From contig NZ_KQ947992.1 in NCBI RefSeq assembly GCF_001513975.1, forward strand, positions 1 through 64,000: 64,000 nt of DNA, given 5' to 3'. Every line of letters begins with the position of its first letter. The first letter of the stretch is position 1. The translations under genes were made by a program, and so were the position numbers. This document shows positions 15,255-23,832 of the stretch, in pieces. Under the pieces are notes generated by a model. It was given only the letters and a program-made list of their open reading frames with translations. It ran no database searches and was not told where the DNA came from. The stretch is from Streptomyces curacoi. GTDB taxonomy: Bacteria; Actinomycetota; Actinomycetes; Streptomycetales; Streptomycetaceae.

Positions 15255-15606
15255 GCCGGCCTCTGCGCAGCGGCCCACGAACCTGATTGAATCCAGGGTG
15301 GGTCGCGCCCGAGGCCTCACGGCCGGGCGCGGAGTCGATGATCCGCGGCCGCCGTTGACGCCGCGTGCCAGATGGGGGAGGTAGCACGACGTCGCCGGTT
15401 TCCTGGGGGGAACTTGAGTGCGACAGCGCAGAGGTGAGTAGGCATTCGGGCACCGGGACGTTCCCGGTGGCGGCCTGCCGAGGAACCAGGGGTCACGTGC
15501 GTCCGCTTCCGTCGACGCAGCGCCGTTCGTGCGGGGCTCCTCTGGACGCGGCGGAGAGCGAAGCGTCCTACTCGAGCAACGGTCAGCAGCGAGTAGGAAG
15601 CAGAAC
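15255..15606 (+). other. Non-coding region upstream of htrA
   Basis: This is a 352-bp gap. A GGGGGGAAC block at about 15403-15411 resembles an ECF-type -35 element, but I cannot point to a matching -10 at 16-17 bp. A GC inverted repeat (ACCGGGACGTTCCCGGT, near 15451-15467) follows. Either could be part of a SigE-dependent or stress promoter for htrA. No gene is supported here; the frame upstream of the htrA ATG is not protein-like. Confidence 0.35.
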
Positions 15607-17595
15607 ATGAACGAGGGGAAGCCCGCGAAGGCGAAGTGGTGGAGCCGACCTCGGCCGCAGGGGGCCTCGGCCCAGGCGGAGACGGCTGCCCCGACGCCGG
15701 ACGGGATGAGCGGGACGACGCCGGATCTGCCGGACGCGACGGAGCCCACGACACCCGCAGGCGCCGGTGAGCGGGGCCTCGGCGGTGGCGCCGACGGTGA
15801 CTTCGAGCTGGCGCGGCCCGAGGCGGGCGTGGCCGGCGACGCGGCTTCGGCCGAGGGCGACTTCGAGCTGGCCCGGCCTGCTGCGGGCGGCACAGGCGGC
15901 GCCGGCGGCGACGTGACGGCTTCCGCTGAGGGCGACTTCGAGCTGGCGCGGCCGGCTGCTGCGCCCGCATCCGTTCCGTCGGCCGACGGTCCCGCCGCGG
16001 TGGCCGGGGAGCCGGTCGACGAGCGTCCCAAGCCGCTGCACGACCCCGACCCCTACAGCACCCCTCCCTACGGGGAGCCCGGTCCCTGGGCGCCTGCTCC
16101 GCCGGTCCAGCATCCGGCGACCACGCCGGCGCACGGGACGGCCGTACCGATGCCGCCCCCGCCGGCGCACGGCCTGCCGGCCCCCACACCCGGCGCGCCA
16201 GGCGCAGCGCATGGCGCGACCGCTGGTGCTCCGGTCCCGACGTCGGCCCTCGCCATGCCCGACCAGGCCGTGCCACCGGCCCCCGGCATGCCCACCCCCG
16301 TGCCGCCCCCGGCAGCCACGACGGCCGGCGCCCCCGCCCACGCCGCTCCCGTCCCCGCCTACGCGGACGCCCCGCCCTCCGCCGCCAACCCATGGCAGAA
16401 CTACGACCCCTGGGCCCGCGCCGCGCACCCCGCCGCCCCCCTCCAGCAGAACGGCGCCGCGGTCGCCACCGAGGAGCAGAAGCGCAGGCGTGCGAAGAAG
16501 GTGCTCCTCGTCGGCGCCCTGCTGCTCGCGCTCGTCTCCGGAGGCATCGGCGGTGTCGTGGGGGCGTACCTTGAGCGCAACGGCGGCGTGGGGGACGTGG
16601 AACTGCCGCAGTCCGCGGCCGAACCCACCGGGCGGGCGCCCGACAGTGTCGCCGGGATCGCCGCGCGCGCCCTGCCCAGCGTGGTGACCCTGCATGTGAG
16701 CGGGAGCGAGGAGCAGGGCACCGGGACCGGGTTCGTACTCGACGACCGGGGCCACATCCTCACCAACAACCACGTCGTCGAGCCCGCCGGGGACGACGGC
16801 GAGATAACGGTGACCTTCCACAGCGGGGACACCGCCAAGGCCACCGTCGTCGGACGGGACGGCGGCTACGACCTCGCCGTCGTCAAGGTGACCGGCGTGA
16901 GCGGCCTTGAGCCCCTGCCGCTCGGCAACTCCGACAACGTCCAGGTCGGCGACCCCGTCGTCGCCATCGGCGCCCCCTTCGACCTGGCGGGCACCGTCAC
17001 CTCCGGCATCATCAGCGCCAAGGAGCGGCCGATCACGGCCGGCGGCGAGAGCGGCGACGGCAGTGACGTGTCGTACGTGGACGCGCTGCAGACCGACGCC
17101 CCCATCAACCCCGGCAACTCCGGCGGCCCCCTCCTCGACGCGCGGGCCCGTGTCATCGGCATCAACTCCGCCATACGTTCCGCCGACAGCGGCTCCGATC
17201 TCGACAGTGGTCAGTCCGGCTCCATAGGCCTCGGCTTCGCCATCCCGGTCAACCAGGCCAAGCGGGTCACCGAGGAGCTGATCAACACCGGAAGGGCGAC
17301 CCACCCCGTCATCGGCGTCACCCTCGACATGGCCTACACCGGCGACGGCGCCCGCGTCGGCACCAAGGGCAGCGACGGCGGTCCCTCGGTCAGCGAGGGC
17401 GGCCCCGGCGACAAGGCCGGCATCAAGCCGGGCGACGTCATCACCGAGGTCGACGGCCAACGCGTCCACTCCGGCGAGGAACTCATCGTCAGGACCCGGG
17501 CCCACCGCCCCGGCGACCGTCTGGAGCTGACCCTCCAGCGCGGCGGCAAGGAGATGAGGATCTCGCTGACGCTGGGCTCGTCGAGCGGTGGCTGA
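15607..17595 (+). CDS. htrA: HtrA/DegP-like membrane-anchored serine protease
   Basis: The 662-aa protein has a ~290-residue cytoplasmic part rich in Pro/Ala, one membrane helix (about 298-322, KVLLVGALLLALVSGGIGG), then a trypsin-like protease domain and one PDZ domain. The triad is H389 in TNNHVVE, D422 in GGYDLAVVK and S505 in NPGNSGGPL. The PDZ region includes GPGDKAGIKPGDVITEVDGQRV. Near the N-terminus the motif GDFELARP occurs three times (see findings). ATG 15607 follows AGGAAG. It degrades or refolds damaged envelope proteins; its position after sigE-rseA suggests control by SigE. The N-terminal extension is much longer than in enterobacterial DegP. Confidence 0.93.
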   Translation: MNEGKPAKAKWWSRPRPQGASAQAETAAPTPDGMSGTTPDLPDATEPTTPAGAGERGLGGGADGDFELARPEAGVAGDAASAEGDFELARPAAGGTGGAGGDVTASAEGDFELARPAAAPASVPSADGPAAVAGEPVDERPKPLHDPDPYSTPPYGEPGPWAPAPPVQHPATTPAHGTAVPMPPPPAHGLPAPTPGAPGAAHGATAGAPVPTSALAMPDQAVPPAPGMPTPVPPPAATTAGAPAHAAPVPAYADAPPSAANPWQNYDPWARAAHPAAPLQQNGAAVATEEQKRRRAKKVLLVGALLLALVSGGIGGVVGAYLERNGGVGDVELPQSAAEPTGRAPDSVAGIAARALPSVVTLHVSGSEEQGTGTGFVLDDRGHILTNNHVVEPAGDDGEITVTFHSGDTAKATVVGRDGGYDLAVVKVTGVSGLEPLPLGNSDNVQVGDPVVAIGAPFDLAGTVTSGIISAKERPITAGGESGDGSDVSYVDALQTDAPINPGNSGGPLLDARARVIGINSAIRSADSGSDLDSGQSGSIGLGFAIPVNQAKRVTEELINTGRATHPVIGVTLDMAYTGDGARVGTKGSDGGPSVSEGGPGDKAGIKPGDVITEVDGQRVHSGEELIVRTRAHRPGDRLELTLQRGGKEMRISLTLGSSSGG

Positions 17596-17814
17596 GACTC
17601 ACGGAAACATCACAGATCAGAGCCCCGTGGCCGCCCCGAACCGGCCGCCACATGGCAAACAACCCACAAAACCGCACGCGTACGCGCACTCGGAGACCTC
17701 GGGACAGTACCGGTCGTACGGGATCGGCAGGTACCTTGGATCCGGCCCGGACCACGGCAAGGCCCGCACAGACCACCGAGGGCCGAGGACCGAGGACATC
17801 GCAAGGAGCTTCAG

Positions 17815-18255
17815 GTGTTCAATGACATAGGACCGCTCGAGCTGGTGACGCTCATCGTCCTCGCCGTGCTCGTCTTCGGTCCGGACAAGCTCCCGAAGGT
17901 CATCCAGGACGTCACGCGGACGATCCGCAAGATCCGCGAGTTCTCGGAGAGCGCCAAGCAGGACATCCGGCAGGAACTGGGCCCGGAGTTCAAGGACTTC
18001 GAGTTCGAGGACCTCAACCCCAAGACGTTCATCCGCAAGCAGCTGGACAACGACGACCTGGGGCTGAAGGAGATCCGCAACGGCTTCGACCTGAAGAAGG
18101 AGATGGCCGAGGTCACCGACGCCGTCCACGGCCGTGACCCGGAGTCGTCCTCGTCGTCGTCCTCGTCCGGCTCCTCCGGCGGCAGCGTCGACATGACGAA
18201 GAAGCCCGAGAACCCCCGCGACGAGCGCCCGCCCTACGACGCGGACGCCACCTGA
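17815..18255 (+). CDS. tatB: Sec-independent protein translocase subunit TatB
   Basis: The 146-aa protein starts FNDIGPLELVTLIVLAVLVFGPDKLPKVIQD, the standard Tat membrane helix followed by the conserved FGP-x-KLP hinge and an amphipathic helix (TRTIRKIREFSESAKQD). The acidic/polar tail ends with a run of nine serines (ESSSSSSSSG region). TatB recognises twin-arginine signal peptides together with TatC. The GTG start follows GCAAGGAGC. It lies 219 bp after htrA; the gap contains no gene. tatA and tatC are not in this window. A tatB following sigE/htrA is a conserved actinobacterial arrangement. Confidence 0.92.
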   Translation: MFNDIGPLELVTLIVLAVLVFGPDKLPKVIQDVTRTIRKIREFSESAKQDIRQELGPEFKDFEFEDLNPKTFIRKQLDNDDLGLKEIRNGFDLKKEMAEVTDAVHGRDPESSSSSSSSGSSGGSVDMTKKPENPRDERPPYDADAT

Positions 18256-18482
18256 GCCGTACGGCCCCGGGGGCGGCCACCGTTCGTACGTGACGCTTCT
18301 CATACTCCGCCCGGGTCGCGCACGGCCTGAACCCGCCCCCTGCGCGCCCCACGCGCCGGGCGGTTTCCCTGCTGCTCGGAGCGGTGTGGCTATGCTGCCG
18401 AGTTGTTGTGCGGACCGGACGAGTACGCCCGAAGGGGGGCGGGCCGGGCTGGTCCGGCGAGAACGAGGAGGCGTCCGGGCAC

Positions 18483-19151
18483 ATGGAGACGACGAGTCAG
18501 ACGACGAGTCGGGCAGTCGCGCAGGAACCGGCCGCGGAGAGCGGACAGCAGGTCCCCTCCGCCTGGCGCACGGTCGACGGCTACCTGCTGGCGCCCTTCC
18601 CCTGGTACGGCCTCGACGAGGCCTTCACGGGGCCGCGCTGGCTGATGCAGGTCGGTACGGCGGCCGACGGTGCCGTGGAACACGGGTCGATCGGGCACGG
18701 CGACGAGCCCTCCGTACGGAACGAGGCGTCGGAGGACCGGGAGAAGTTCGCGGTCGTGGTGACCGTCGCGGCGAATCCGTCCCGCCGGAGCGCCGACGGT
18801 ACGGGGCTACTGGAGGCCACGTCGGTGTCCTCGGCGGCGTGGCTGGCGGGTGTGGGGCTGCTGTCGTTCACATGGCCGGGGCAGATGGACCACACGCTGC
18901 GGGACGACTGGCTGGAGCAGCAGACGGAGACGGCGTGGGCGCTGGCCGACGATCTGGACGGGCCGGACTGGTCGACGCTCTCCCTGCCGGTGGACGGGGT
19001 GCCCACGCCCTTCCACTACCGTGAGTCGGAGTTCGGCTGGGTGCTGGCCGGGTCGACCCAGCAGGGCGTTCACGTGGGGGCGTACGGGAGAGGGATGAGC
19101 GCGTACGGGCTGGGCTTCGCCGTGGTCAAGGACATCACCGCGTACGCATGA
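18483..19151 (+). CDS. Conserved Streptomyces protein of unknown function
   Basis: The 222-aa soluble acidic protein has no signal peptide or membrane helix. Recognisable segments are SAWRTVDGYLLAPFPWYGLDEAFTGPRWLMQVG, LLSFTWPGQMDHTLRDDWLEQQTETAWALADDLD and WSTLSLPVDGVPTPFHYRESEFGWVLAGS. The alternation of aromatic and acidic residues suggests a compact alpha/beta fold, but I know no family with function. ATG 18483 has GAGGAGG 11 nt upstream; a GTG further up at 18384 is possible but gives a non-conserved leader. It is followed by a strong bidirectional terminator and convergent mrp. Confidence 0.65.
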   Translation: METTSQTTSRAVAQEPAAESGQQVPSAWRTVDGYLLAPFPWYGLDEAFTGPRWLMQVGTAADGAVEHGSIGHGDEPSVRNEASEDREKFAVVVTVAANPSRRSADGTGLLEATSVSSAAWLAGVGLLSFTWPGQMDHTLRDDWLEQQTETAWALADDLDGPDWSTLSLPVDGVPTPFHYRESEFGWVLAGSTQQGVHVGAYGRGMSAYGLGFAVVKDITAYA

Positions 19152-19163
19152 CACCGGGCGAAC

Positions 19164-19206
19164 ACGACGAAGGGGCGCCGCGGGTGATGCGGCGCCCCTT
19201 CGTCGT
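19164..19206. terminator. 18-bp stem bidirectional terminator
   Basis: The arms at 19164-19181 and 19189-19206 are perfectly complementary (ACGACGAAGGGGCGCCGC and its complement) with a 7-base loop. It lies between two convergent genes. Confidence 0.9.
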
Positions 19207-19255
19207 AGGGCTTCGTGCCGTTCGCGGCTGCGCCCCGCGCCCCTGGGGGCGTATC
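19207..19255. repeat. GC-rich intergenic repeat related to copies 1 and 2
   Basis: TTCGCGGCTGCGCCCCGCGCCCCTGGGGGCG carries the same type of short nested hairpins as the elements at 1.2 and 11.1 kb (shown here in two parts: TTCGCGGCTGCGCCCC and GCGCCCCTGGGGGCG). It directly abuts the mrp stop codon. Confidence 0.4.
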
Positions 19256-20387
19256 AGAACTTGTTCTTCGGTGTGATCCCCAGCGACAGCCCCGAAAGGC
19301 CCCGCTGCCGTCCGCCCAGCTTCCCGGCAATCGCCCGCAGCGCGGCGCCCGCCGGGGAGTCCGGGTCGGTCAGGACCACCGGCTTGCCCTCGTCGCTGCC
19401 CTCGCGCAGGCGGACGTCGATCGGGATGTTGCCGAGCACCGGGACGTTCGTGCCGGTCGTGCGGGTCAGGCCGTCGGCGACCAGCTGGCCGCCGCCCGTG
19501 CCGAAGACGTCGACCATCTCGCCGCAGTGCGGGCAGGGCAGGCCGGACATGTTCTCGACCACGCCGACGATCTTCTGGTGGGTCTGGACCGCGATGGACC
19601 CGGCGCGCTCGGCGACCTCGGCCGCCGCCTGCTGCGGGGTCGTGACGACCAGGATCTCGGCGTTCGGGACCAGCTGGGCGACGGAGATGGCGATGTCGCC
19701 GGTGCCGGGCGGGAGGTCCAGGAGCAGGACGTCCAGGTCGCCCCAGTACACGTCCGCCAGGAACTGCTGGAGCGCCCGGTGCAGCATCGGGCCGCGCCAC
19801 ACGACCGGGGCGTTGCCCGGCGTGAACATGCCGATGGAGATGACCTTCACGCCGTTCGCGGACGGCGGCATGATCATGTTCTCGACCTGGGTCGGACGGC
19901 CGTCGGCGCCCAGCATGCGCGGCACGCTGTGGCCGTAGATGTCGGCGTCGACGACGCCGACCTTGAGGCCGTCGGCCGCCATCGCCGCCGCCAGGTTCAC
20001 CGTCACCGACGACTTGCCGACGCCGCCCTTGCCGGACGCGACCGCGTAGACGCGGGTGAGCGAGCCGGGCTTGGCGAAGGGCACCTCGCGCTCGGTCTGG
20101 CCGCCGCGCAGGGCGTTCGCCAGCTCCTTGCGCTGCTCGTCGCTCATGACGTCGAGCGTGACGTCGACGCGGGTGACGCCGTCGACCCGGGAGACGGCGT
20201 CGGTGACGCGCTGCGTGATCGTCTCGCGCATGGGGCACCCGGACACCGTCAGGTACACGGTGACCGCGACCGCACCGTCCGCACCGATGTCGACCGACTT
20301 GACCATCCCGAGCTCGGTGATGGGGCGGTTGATCTCGGGGTCGTTCACCGTCGCCAGTGCTTCGCGCACCGCGTCTTCCGTAGCCAT
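19254..20387 (-). CDS. mrp: Mrp/NBP35 (ApbC) family iron-sulfur carrier ATPase
   Basis: The 377-aa protein has an N-terminal MIP18/DUF59 domain (about residues 1-85, LATVNDPEINRPITELGMV, with the cysteine in TVSGCPMRET). A deviant Walker A P-loop NTPase domain follows: GKGGVGKS at 119-126, VVDADIYGHSVPRMLG, LLLDLPPGTGD. The CxxC motif CPHC needed for bridging a 4Fe-4S cluster in the dimer is present (LPCPHCGEMVDVFG). Such proteins deliver iron-sulfur clusters to target enzymes. ATG start. It matches Rv1229c in the conserved block. The C-terminus ends with ITPKNKF just after the repeat element. Confidence 0.93.
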   Translation of the reverse strand: MATEDAVREALATVNDPEINRPITELGMVKSVDIGADGAVAVTVYLTVSGCPMRETITQRVTDAVSRVDGVTRVDVTLDVMSDEQRKELANALRGGQTEREVPFAKPGSLTRVYAVASGKGGVGKSSVTVNLAAAMAADGLKVGVVDADIYGHSVPRMLGADGRPTQVENMIMPPSANGVKVISIGMFTPGNAPVVWRGPMLHRALQQFLADVYWGDLDVLLLDLPPGTGDIAISVAQLVPNAEILVVTTPQQAAAEVAERAGSIAVQTHQKIVGVVENMSGLPCPHCGEMVDVFGTGGGQLVADGLTRTTGTNVPVLGNIPIDVRLREGSDEGKPVVLTDPDSPAGAALRAIAGKLGGRQRGLSGLSLGITPKNKF

Positions 20388-20430
20388 AGAGACGATGGTA
20401 CGGCGCGGTAGCCATCCCCCGGAAAGCCCG

Positions 20431-21027
20431 TCACCGGTCGTCTACGTCACGTCCCGGCGACCGATCTGCCGGGAATACCCCGTGCTCGCGGTGACCGTTG
20501 TGCCGCTCCTCCAGCTCCTTCGTCAGGTCCTGCAGCTCCGAGCGCATCCAGTCGCGGGTGGCCACCTCGCCCAGGCCGATGCGCAGCGCGGCGATCTCCC
20601 TGGTCAGGTACTCGGTGTCGGCGATCGACCGCTCGTTCTGTTTGCGGTCCTGTTCGAGATTGACCCGGTCGCGGTCGTCCTGCCGGTTCTGGGCGAGCAG
20701 GATCAGCGGGGCGGCGTACGAGGCCTGCAGGGACAGGACCAGGGTCAGGAAGATGAACGGGTACTCGTCCCAGCGCAGGTCGCTCGGCGCTGCGATGTTC
20801 CACAGCACCCACACGATGATCACGACCGTCATCCAGACGAGGAACCGCCCGGTGCCGATGAAGCGGGCGATGCGCTCCGACAGCCGTCCGAAGGCCTCCG
20901 GATCCCACTCGGGCAGGATGCGGCGGCGCGGCGGGCGGGGTTGGTCGAGGCGTGTGCGGTGCGCCCGGGTGGCCGCGGTGGCGCCCGACACCGTGCGCTC
21001 GCGCGTGCTCTCGCGCTCAGGAGCCAT
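20431..21027 (-). CDS. DUF1003 membrane protein
   Basis: The 198-aa protein has a basic N-terminus, then the DUF1003 core. Two membrane helices are visible (FLVWMTVVIIVWVLWNIA and FIFLTLVLSLQASYAAPLILL) with the conserved tail NRQDDRDR leading into a long charged coiled coil (LEQDRKQNERSIADTEYLTREIAAL). The 5' end overlaps the end of the MgtE-N/CBS gene by 11 bp, so the two are coupled. The family has no proven function. The pairing with magnesium-related genes suggests an accessory membrane role. Confidence 0.88.
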   Translation of the reverse strand: MAPERESTRERTVSGATAATRAHRTRLDQPRPPRRRILPEWDPEAFGRLSERIARFIGTGRFLVWMTVVIIVWVLWNIAAPSDLRWDEYPFIFLTLVLSLQASYAAPLILLAQNRQDDRDRVNLEQDRKQNERSIADTEYLTREIAALRIGLGEVATRDWMRSELQDLTKELEERHNGHREHGVFPADRSPGRDVDDR

Positions 21028-22300
21028 GCGCCGTCACCCCCTCGTCCAGGTGGAACTCCGTCTCCCGCCAGTCCTCGGGCAGCATGTGGTCCAGTACGTC
21101 GTCCACGGTCACCACGCCCAGCAGCGAACCCGACTCGTCGACGACGGGCGCCGCGACCATGTCGTACGTCGCGAAGAACCCGGCGACGACCGGCAGCGCG
21201 GCGTCCGGCTCCAGGGGTTCGAGGGCCTCGTCGACGAGCGAGCTGACCAGGGTGTACGGCGGGTCGCGCAGCAGACGCTGGAAGTGGACCGTGCCGAGGT
21301 ACTTGCCGGTGGGCGTCTCGTCGGGCGGGCGGCAGACGTAGACCTGGGCGGCGAGGGCGGGCGACAGGTCGGGGTTGCGGACCCGGGCGAGGGCGTCGGC
21401 GACGGTGGCGTCCGGGCGCAGGATGATCGGCTCGGTGGTCATCAAGCCGCCCGCCGTGTGCTCCTCGTACGCCATCAGGCGGCGCATGTCGGCCGCGTCG
21501 GCGGGCTGCATCAGGCTCAGCAGCCGCTCCTGGTCGTCCTCCGGGAGCTCGCTGAGCAGATCGGCCGCGTCGTCGGGGTCCATGGCCTCCAGGACGTCGG
21601 CGGCGCGCTCCTCCTTCAGCTTGCCGAGGATCTCGATCTGGTCGTCCTCCGGGAGCTCTTCGAGTACGTCGGCGAGGCGGTCGTCGTCGAGGGCGGCGGC
21701 GACCTCGGCGCGGCGCTTGGGGGAGAGGTGGTGCAGGACGTTGGCGAGGTCGGCGGGGCGCAGCTGCTCGAAGGTGGCCAGCAGGCTCTCGGCGCCCTGC
21801 CCCTTCTCCTCCGCGGAGAAGCCGGTGACGGCGGACCACTCGACGGTCAGCGACTCGCCCTTGGCGCGCCGGAAGGCCCCGCTCTTGCCGCCCTTGCGTA
21901 CGTACACCTTGTCGATCTCCCACTCCCGGCGGGCCGGCAGCTGGTGCACCGACAGATCGAGGACGGTGACCTCCTCGCCGGTCTCGACGAGGGTGACGCG
22001 CCGGTCGAGCAGCTCGCCGAAGACCAGGCGCTCGGTGGGGCGCTGCTCGAAGCGGCGGACGTTGAGCACGCCGGTGGTGATGACCTGGCCGGACTCGATG
22101 CTGGTCACCCGGGTCATGGGCAGGAAGATGCGGCGCCGGGTGGCGAGTTCGACGACCAGGCCGAGCAGGCGCGGGGGGCGTCGGCCGACGCGCAGCATGA
22201 CGACGAGATCGCGGACCCGGCCGACCTGGTCGCCGTTCGGGTCGAAAGCGGCGACGCCGGCGAGATGCGAGACGAAGATCCGGGGAGCGCCGGCTGCCAT
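21017..22300 (-). CDS. PRC-barrel, MgtE-N and twin-CBS cytoplasmic protein
   Basis: The 427-aa protein contains three recognisable parts. An N-terminal PRC-barrel-like region (about 1-150: AFDPNGDQVGRVRDLVVML, then a repeat TVLDLSVHQLPARREWEIDKVYVRK). The MgtE intracellular N domain (about 170-280: LLATFEQLRPADLANVLHHLSPKRRAEVAAAL, with repeated LEELPEDDQ motifs). A tandem CBS pair (AGGLMTTEPIILRPDATVADALARV and APVVDESGSLLGVVTVDDVLDHML). It corresponds to the Mg-sensing cytosolic half of MgtE, but the five-helix channel domain is missing. It may sense magnesium or adenine nucleotides and act on DUF1003 or CorA; that is inference. It matches Rv1232c. Confidence 0.88.
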   Translation of the reverse strand: MAAGAPRIFVSHLAGVAAFDPNGDQVGRVRDLVVMLRVGRRPPRLLGLVVELATRRRIFLPMTRVTSIESGQVITTGVLNVRRFEQRPTERLVFGELLDRRVTLVETGEEVTVLDLSVHQLPARREWEIDKVYVRKGGKSGAFRRAKGESLTVEWSAVTGFSAEEKGQGAESLLATFEQLRPADLANVLHHLSPKRRAEVAAALDDDRLADVLEELPEDDQIEILGKLKEERAADVLEAMDPDDAADLLSELPEDDQERLLSLMQPADAADMRRLMAYEEHTAGGLMTTEPIILRPDATVADALARVRNPDLSPALAAQVYVCRPPDETPTGKYLGTVHFQRLLRDPPYTLVSSLVDEALEPLEPDAALPVVAGFFATYDMVAAPVVDESGSLLGVVTVDDVLDHMLPEDWRETEFHLDEGVTAHGS

Positions 22301-22520
22301 GGCTGCGGCTCCTTTGCGTGCTGGTGTGCCGAGTTGTTGTTGCTGTTCCGCTGACTGTGCCGGTTATCCGAATTGCCCGCTCAGGTGGGCTTCAGGCTAG
22401 CCCGTACGGATCCGGTACGCCCTGGTGAGCCGTCCGGACGGACTGGCTCCGCCTGGGCCGTGAGGCCCCGGTACGCTGCGTACGCCGCTCGGGTCCCACC
22501 ACAGAAAGGCAGCCCCACCT

Positions 22521-23276
22521 GTGACTGCGATTCCCCAGGGTCGTACGCGCCGGGCCGCGCTGATGAGCGCAGTGTGCGCCCTGGTCGTGTCGGGAACAGG
22601 ACTGACGGGATGCAGTGAGGACCCCGACGAGGGCACCAACGGGGTCGGCAGGCTGCCGGCCGCCGAGATCCAGCGCAAGACCCGTACGGCCGCCGACTCC
22701 GCCGACGCGGTACGCCTCTCCGGGAACGTGGTCACCAGCGGGCGCACATACAAACTCGACATGCGGCTGAAGTCCGACGGCGCGACGGGCTCGGTCACCT
22801 CGCAGGGGTCGACATTCCAGCTGCTGAGGGTCGGCGAGCAGCTGTATCTGAAGGCCGACGCCGGCTTCTGGAGCGATGCGGGCGGGGAGGGCGGCACCGG
22901 CGCGGCGGACGCGGCGGCCGCGGACAAGCTGGACGGCAAGTATGTGAAGGTGCCGCAGGGCGACCCCTCGTACAAGAAGTTCAGCGGTTTCACGGACAAG
23001 GACGTCCTCCTCGACGGGCTGTTGACCCTCCACGGCACGCTGGCGACGGACGGCCACCACGAACAGGCGGGCACCCGCACCATCCGCATCACCGGCGACG
23101 CCGGCTCCGGCGGCACCCTCGACGTCTCCCTGGAGGGCACCCCCTACCCCCTCCGTCTGACGCGAGCGGGCGGCGGGGGCACGCTGACCTTCTCCGCCTG
23201 GGGCGCGGACTTCGCCCTGGAGAAGCCCGCCAAGGACGAAACGGTGGACTACGGCCAGCAGCTGCCGACCTCGTAG
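22521..23276 (+). CDS. Lipoprotein of LppX/LprG-like size
   Basis: The 251-aa protein has a signal peptide with a twin arginine (RTRRAALMSAVCALVVSG) and a lipobox ending TGLTGC, with C31 as the likely lipidated cysteine. The mature part alternates short beta strands (VRLSGNVVTSGRTYKLDMRLK, GSTFQLLRVGEQLYLKAD) like the antiparallel half-barrel of LppX/LprG-type lipoproteins that carry hydrophobic molecules. Sequence similarity is only at the level of pattern. The GTG start has a modest AAAGG site. It lies between divergent MgtE-N and convergent PNPOx-like genes as a single-gene unit. Confidence 0.7.
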   Translation: MTAIPQGRTRRAALMSAVCALVVSGTGLTGCSEDPDEGTNGVGRLPAAEIQRKTRTAADSADAVRLSGNVVTSGRTYKLDMRLKSDGATGSVTSQGSTFQLLRVGEQLYLKADAGFWSDAGGEGGTGAADAAAADKLDGKYVKVPQGDPSYKKFSGFTDKDVLLDGLLTLHGTLATDGHHEQAGTRTIRITGDAGSGGTLDVSLEGTPYPLRLTRAGGGGTLTFSAWGADFALEKPAKDETVDYGQQLPTS

Positions 23277-23287
23277 GCGAAAGGAAC

Positions 23288-23800
23288 CTACTTCCGCTTA
23301 CGCCGCTTCAGCAGCAGCCGCGGCAGCCCCGCGGGGATCGGCTGCCGAGTCGTCGCCGAAGTCGGCAGCGGCGCCTCGGCCAGCGAGCCGTCCGGCAAGG
23401 GCGTCGTCGTGCCCGTCGGCTCCAGGCGGAGCACCCGGCATTCCCGCGCCCACCGCTGCGGCATCGCCTCGCCGTCCGGGGCGTTCAGGCGCTTGCCCTT
23501 GAGCTCGGCGACCGTGGCCTCCCACTGCTCGGTCCCCGGCGCCAGCTCCACGACCTTCGCCGCCCACGAGACCAGTCGGCCGCCCTTGTCCTTGCTGCGG
23601 ACCGTCACCTCGGCCACGGCCCCGTCGGCCAGCCCCGGCAGCGGCTGCTCGCCCGGACCGTCGCCGACGACACACGCCGCACCGTCGTGCCACACGTGCC
23701 ACAGCGTCCGCGCCGGGACACCGGGCCCCTTGACCCAGATGAGGCCGGACTTCTTCGTGGCCTCCTCGACGAGGGCCTGGTCGAGCAGCTCGCTTGTCAT
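23288..23800 (-). CDS. Possible FMN-binding split-barrel (PNPOx-like) protein
   Basis: The 170-aa soluble protein has the pattern EEATKKSGLIWVKGPGVPARTLWHVWHDGAACVVGDGPGEQPLPGLADGAVAEVTVRSKDKGGRLVSWAAKVVEL. This resembles the six-stranded barrel of pyridoxamine-phosphate-oxidase-like proteins conserved in Streptomyces. The tail is Pro-rich and ends in a strongly basic stretch (RLLLKRRKRK). Cofactor and substrate are unknown. It overlaps nothing and lies 11 bp past the convergent lipoprotein gene, 33 bp before the corA stop on the same strand, so it is probably transcribed from the corA side. Confidence 0.6.
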   Translation of the reverse strand: MTSELLDQALVEEATKKSGLIWVKGPGVPARTLWHVWHDGAACVVGDGPGEQPLPGLADGAVAEVTVRSKDKGGRLVSWAAKVVELAPGTEQWEATVAELKGKRLNAPDGEAMPQRWARECRVLRLEPTGTTTPLPDGSLAEAPLPTSATTRQPIPAGLPRLLLKRRKRK

Positions 23801-23832
23801 GGCCCAAGACTATCCAGCGGTGCCCGGCCCGG

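Noticed and set aside
15400..15470. SigE-dependent promoter for htrA
   Set aside because: A GGAAC-like -35 is visible, but no convincing -10 at 16-17 bp could be paired with it, so it is not called.
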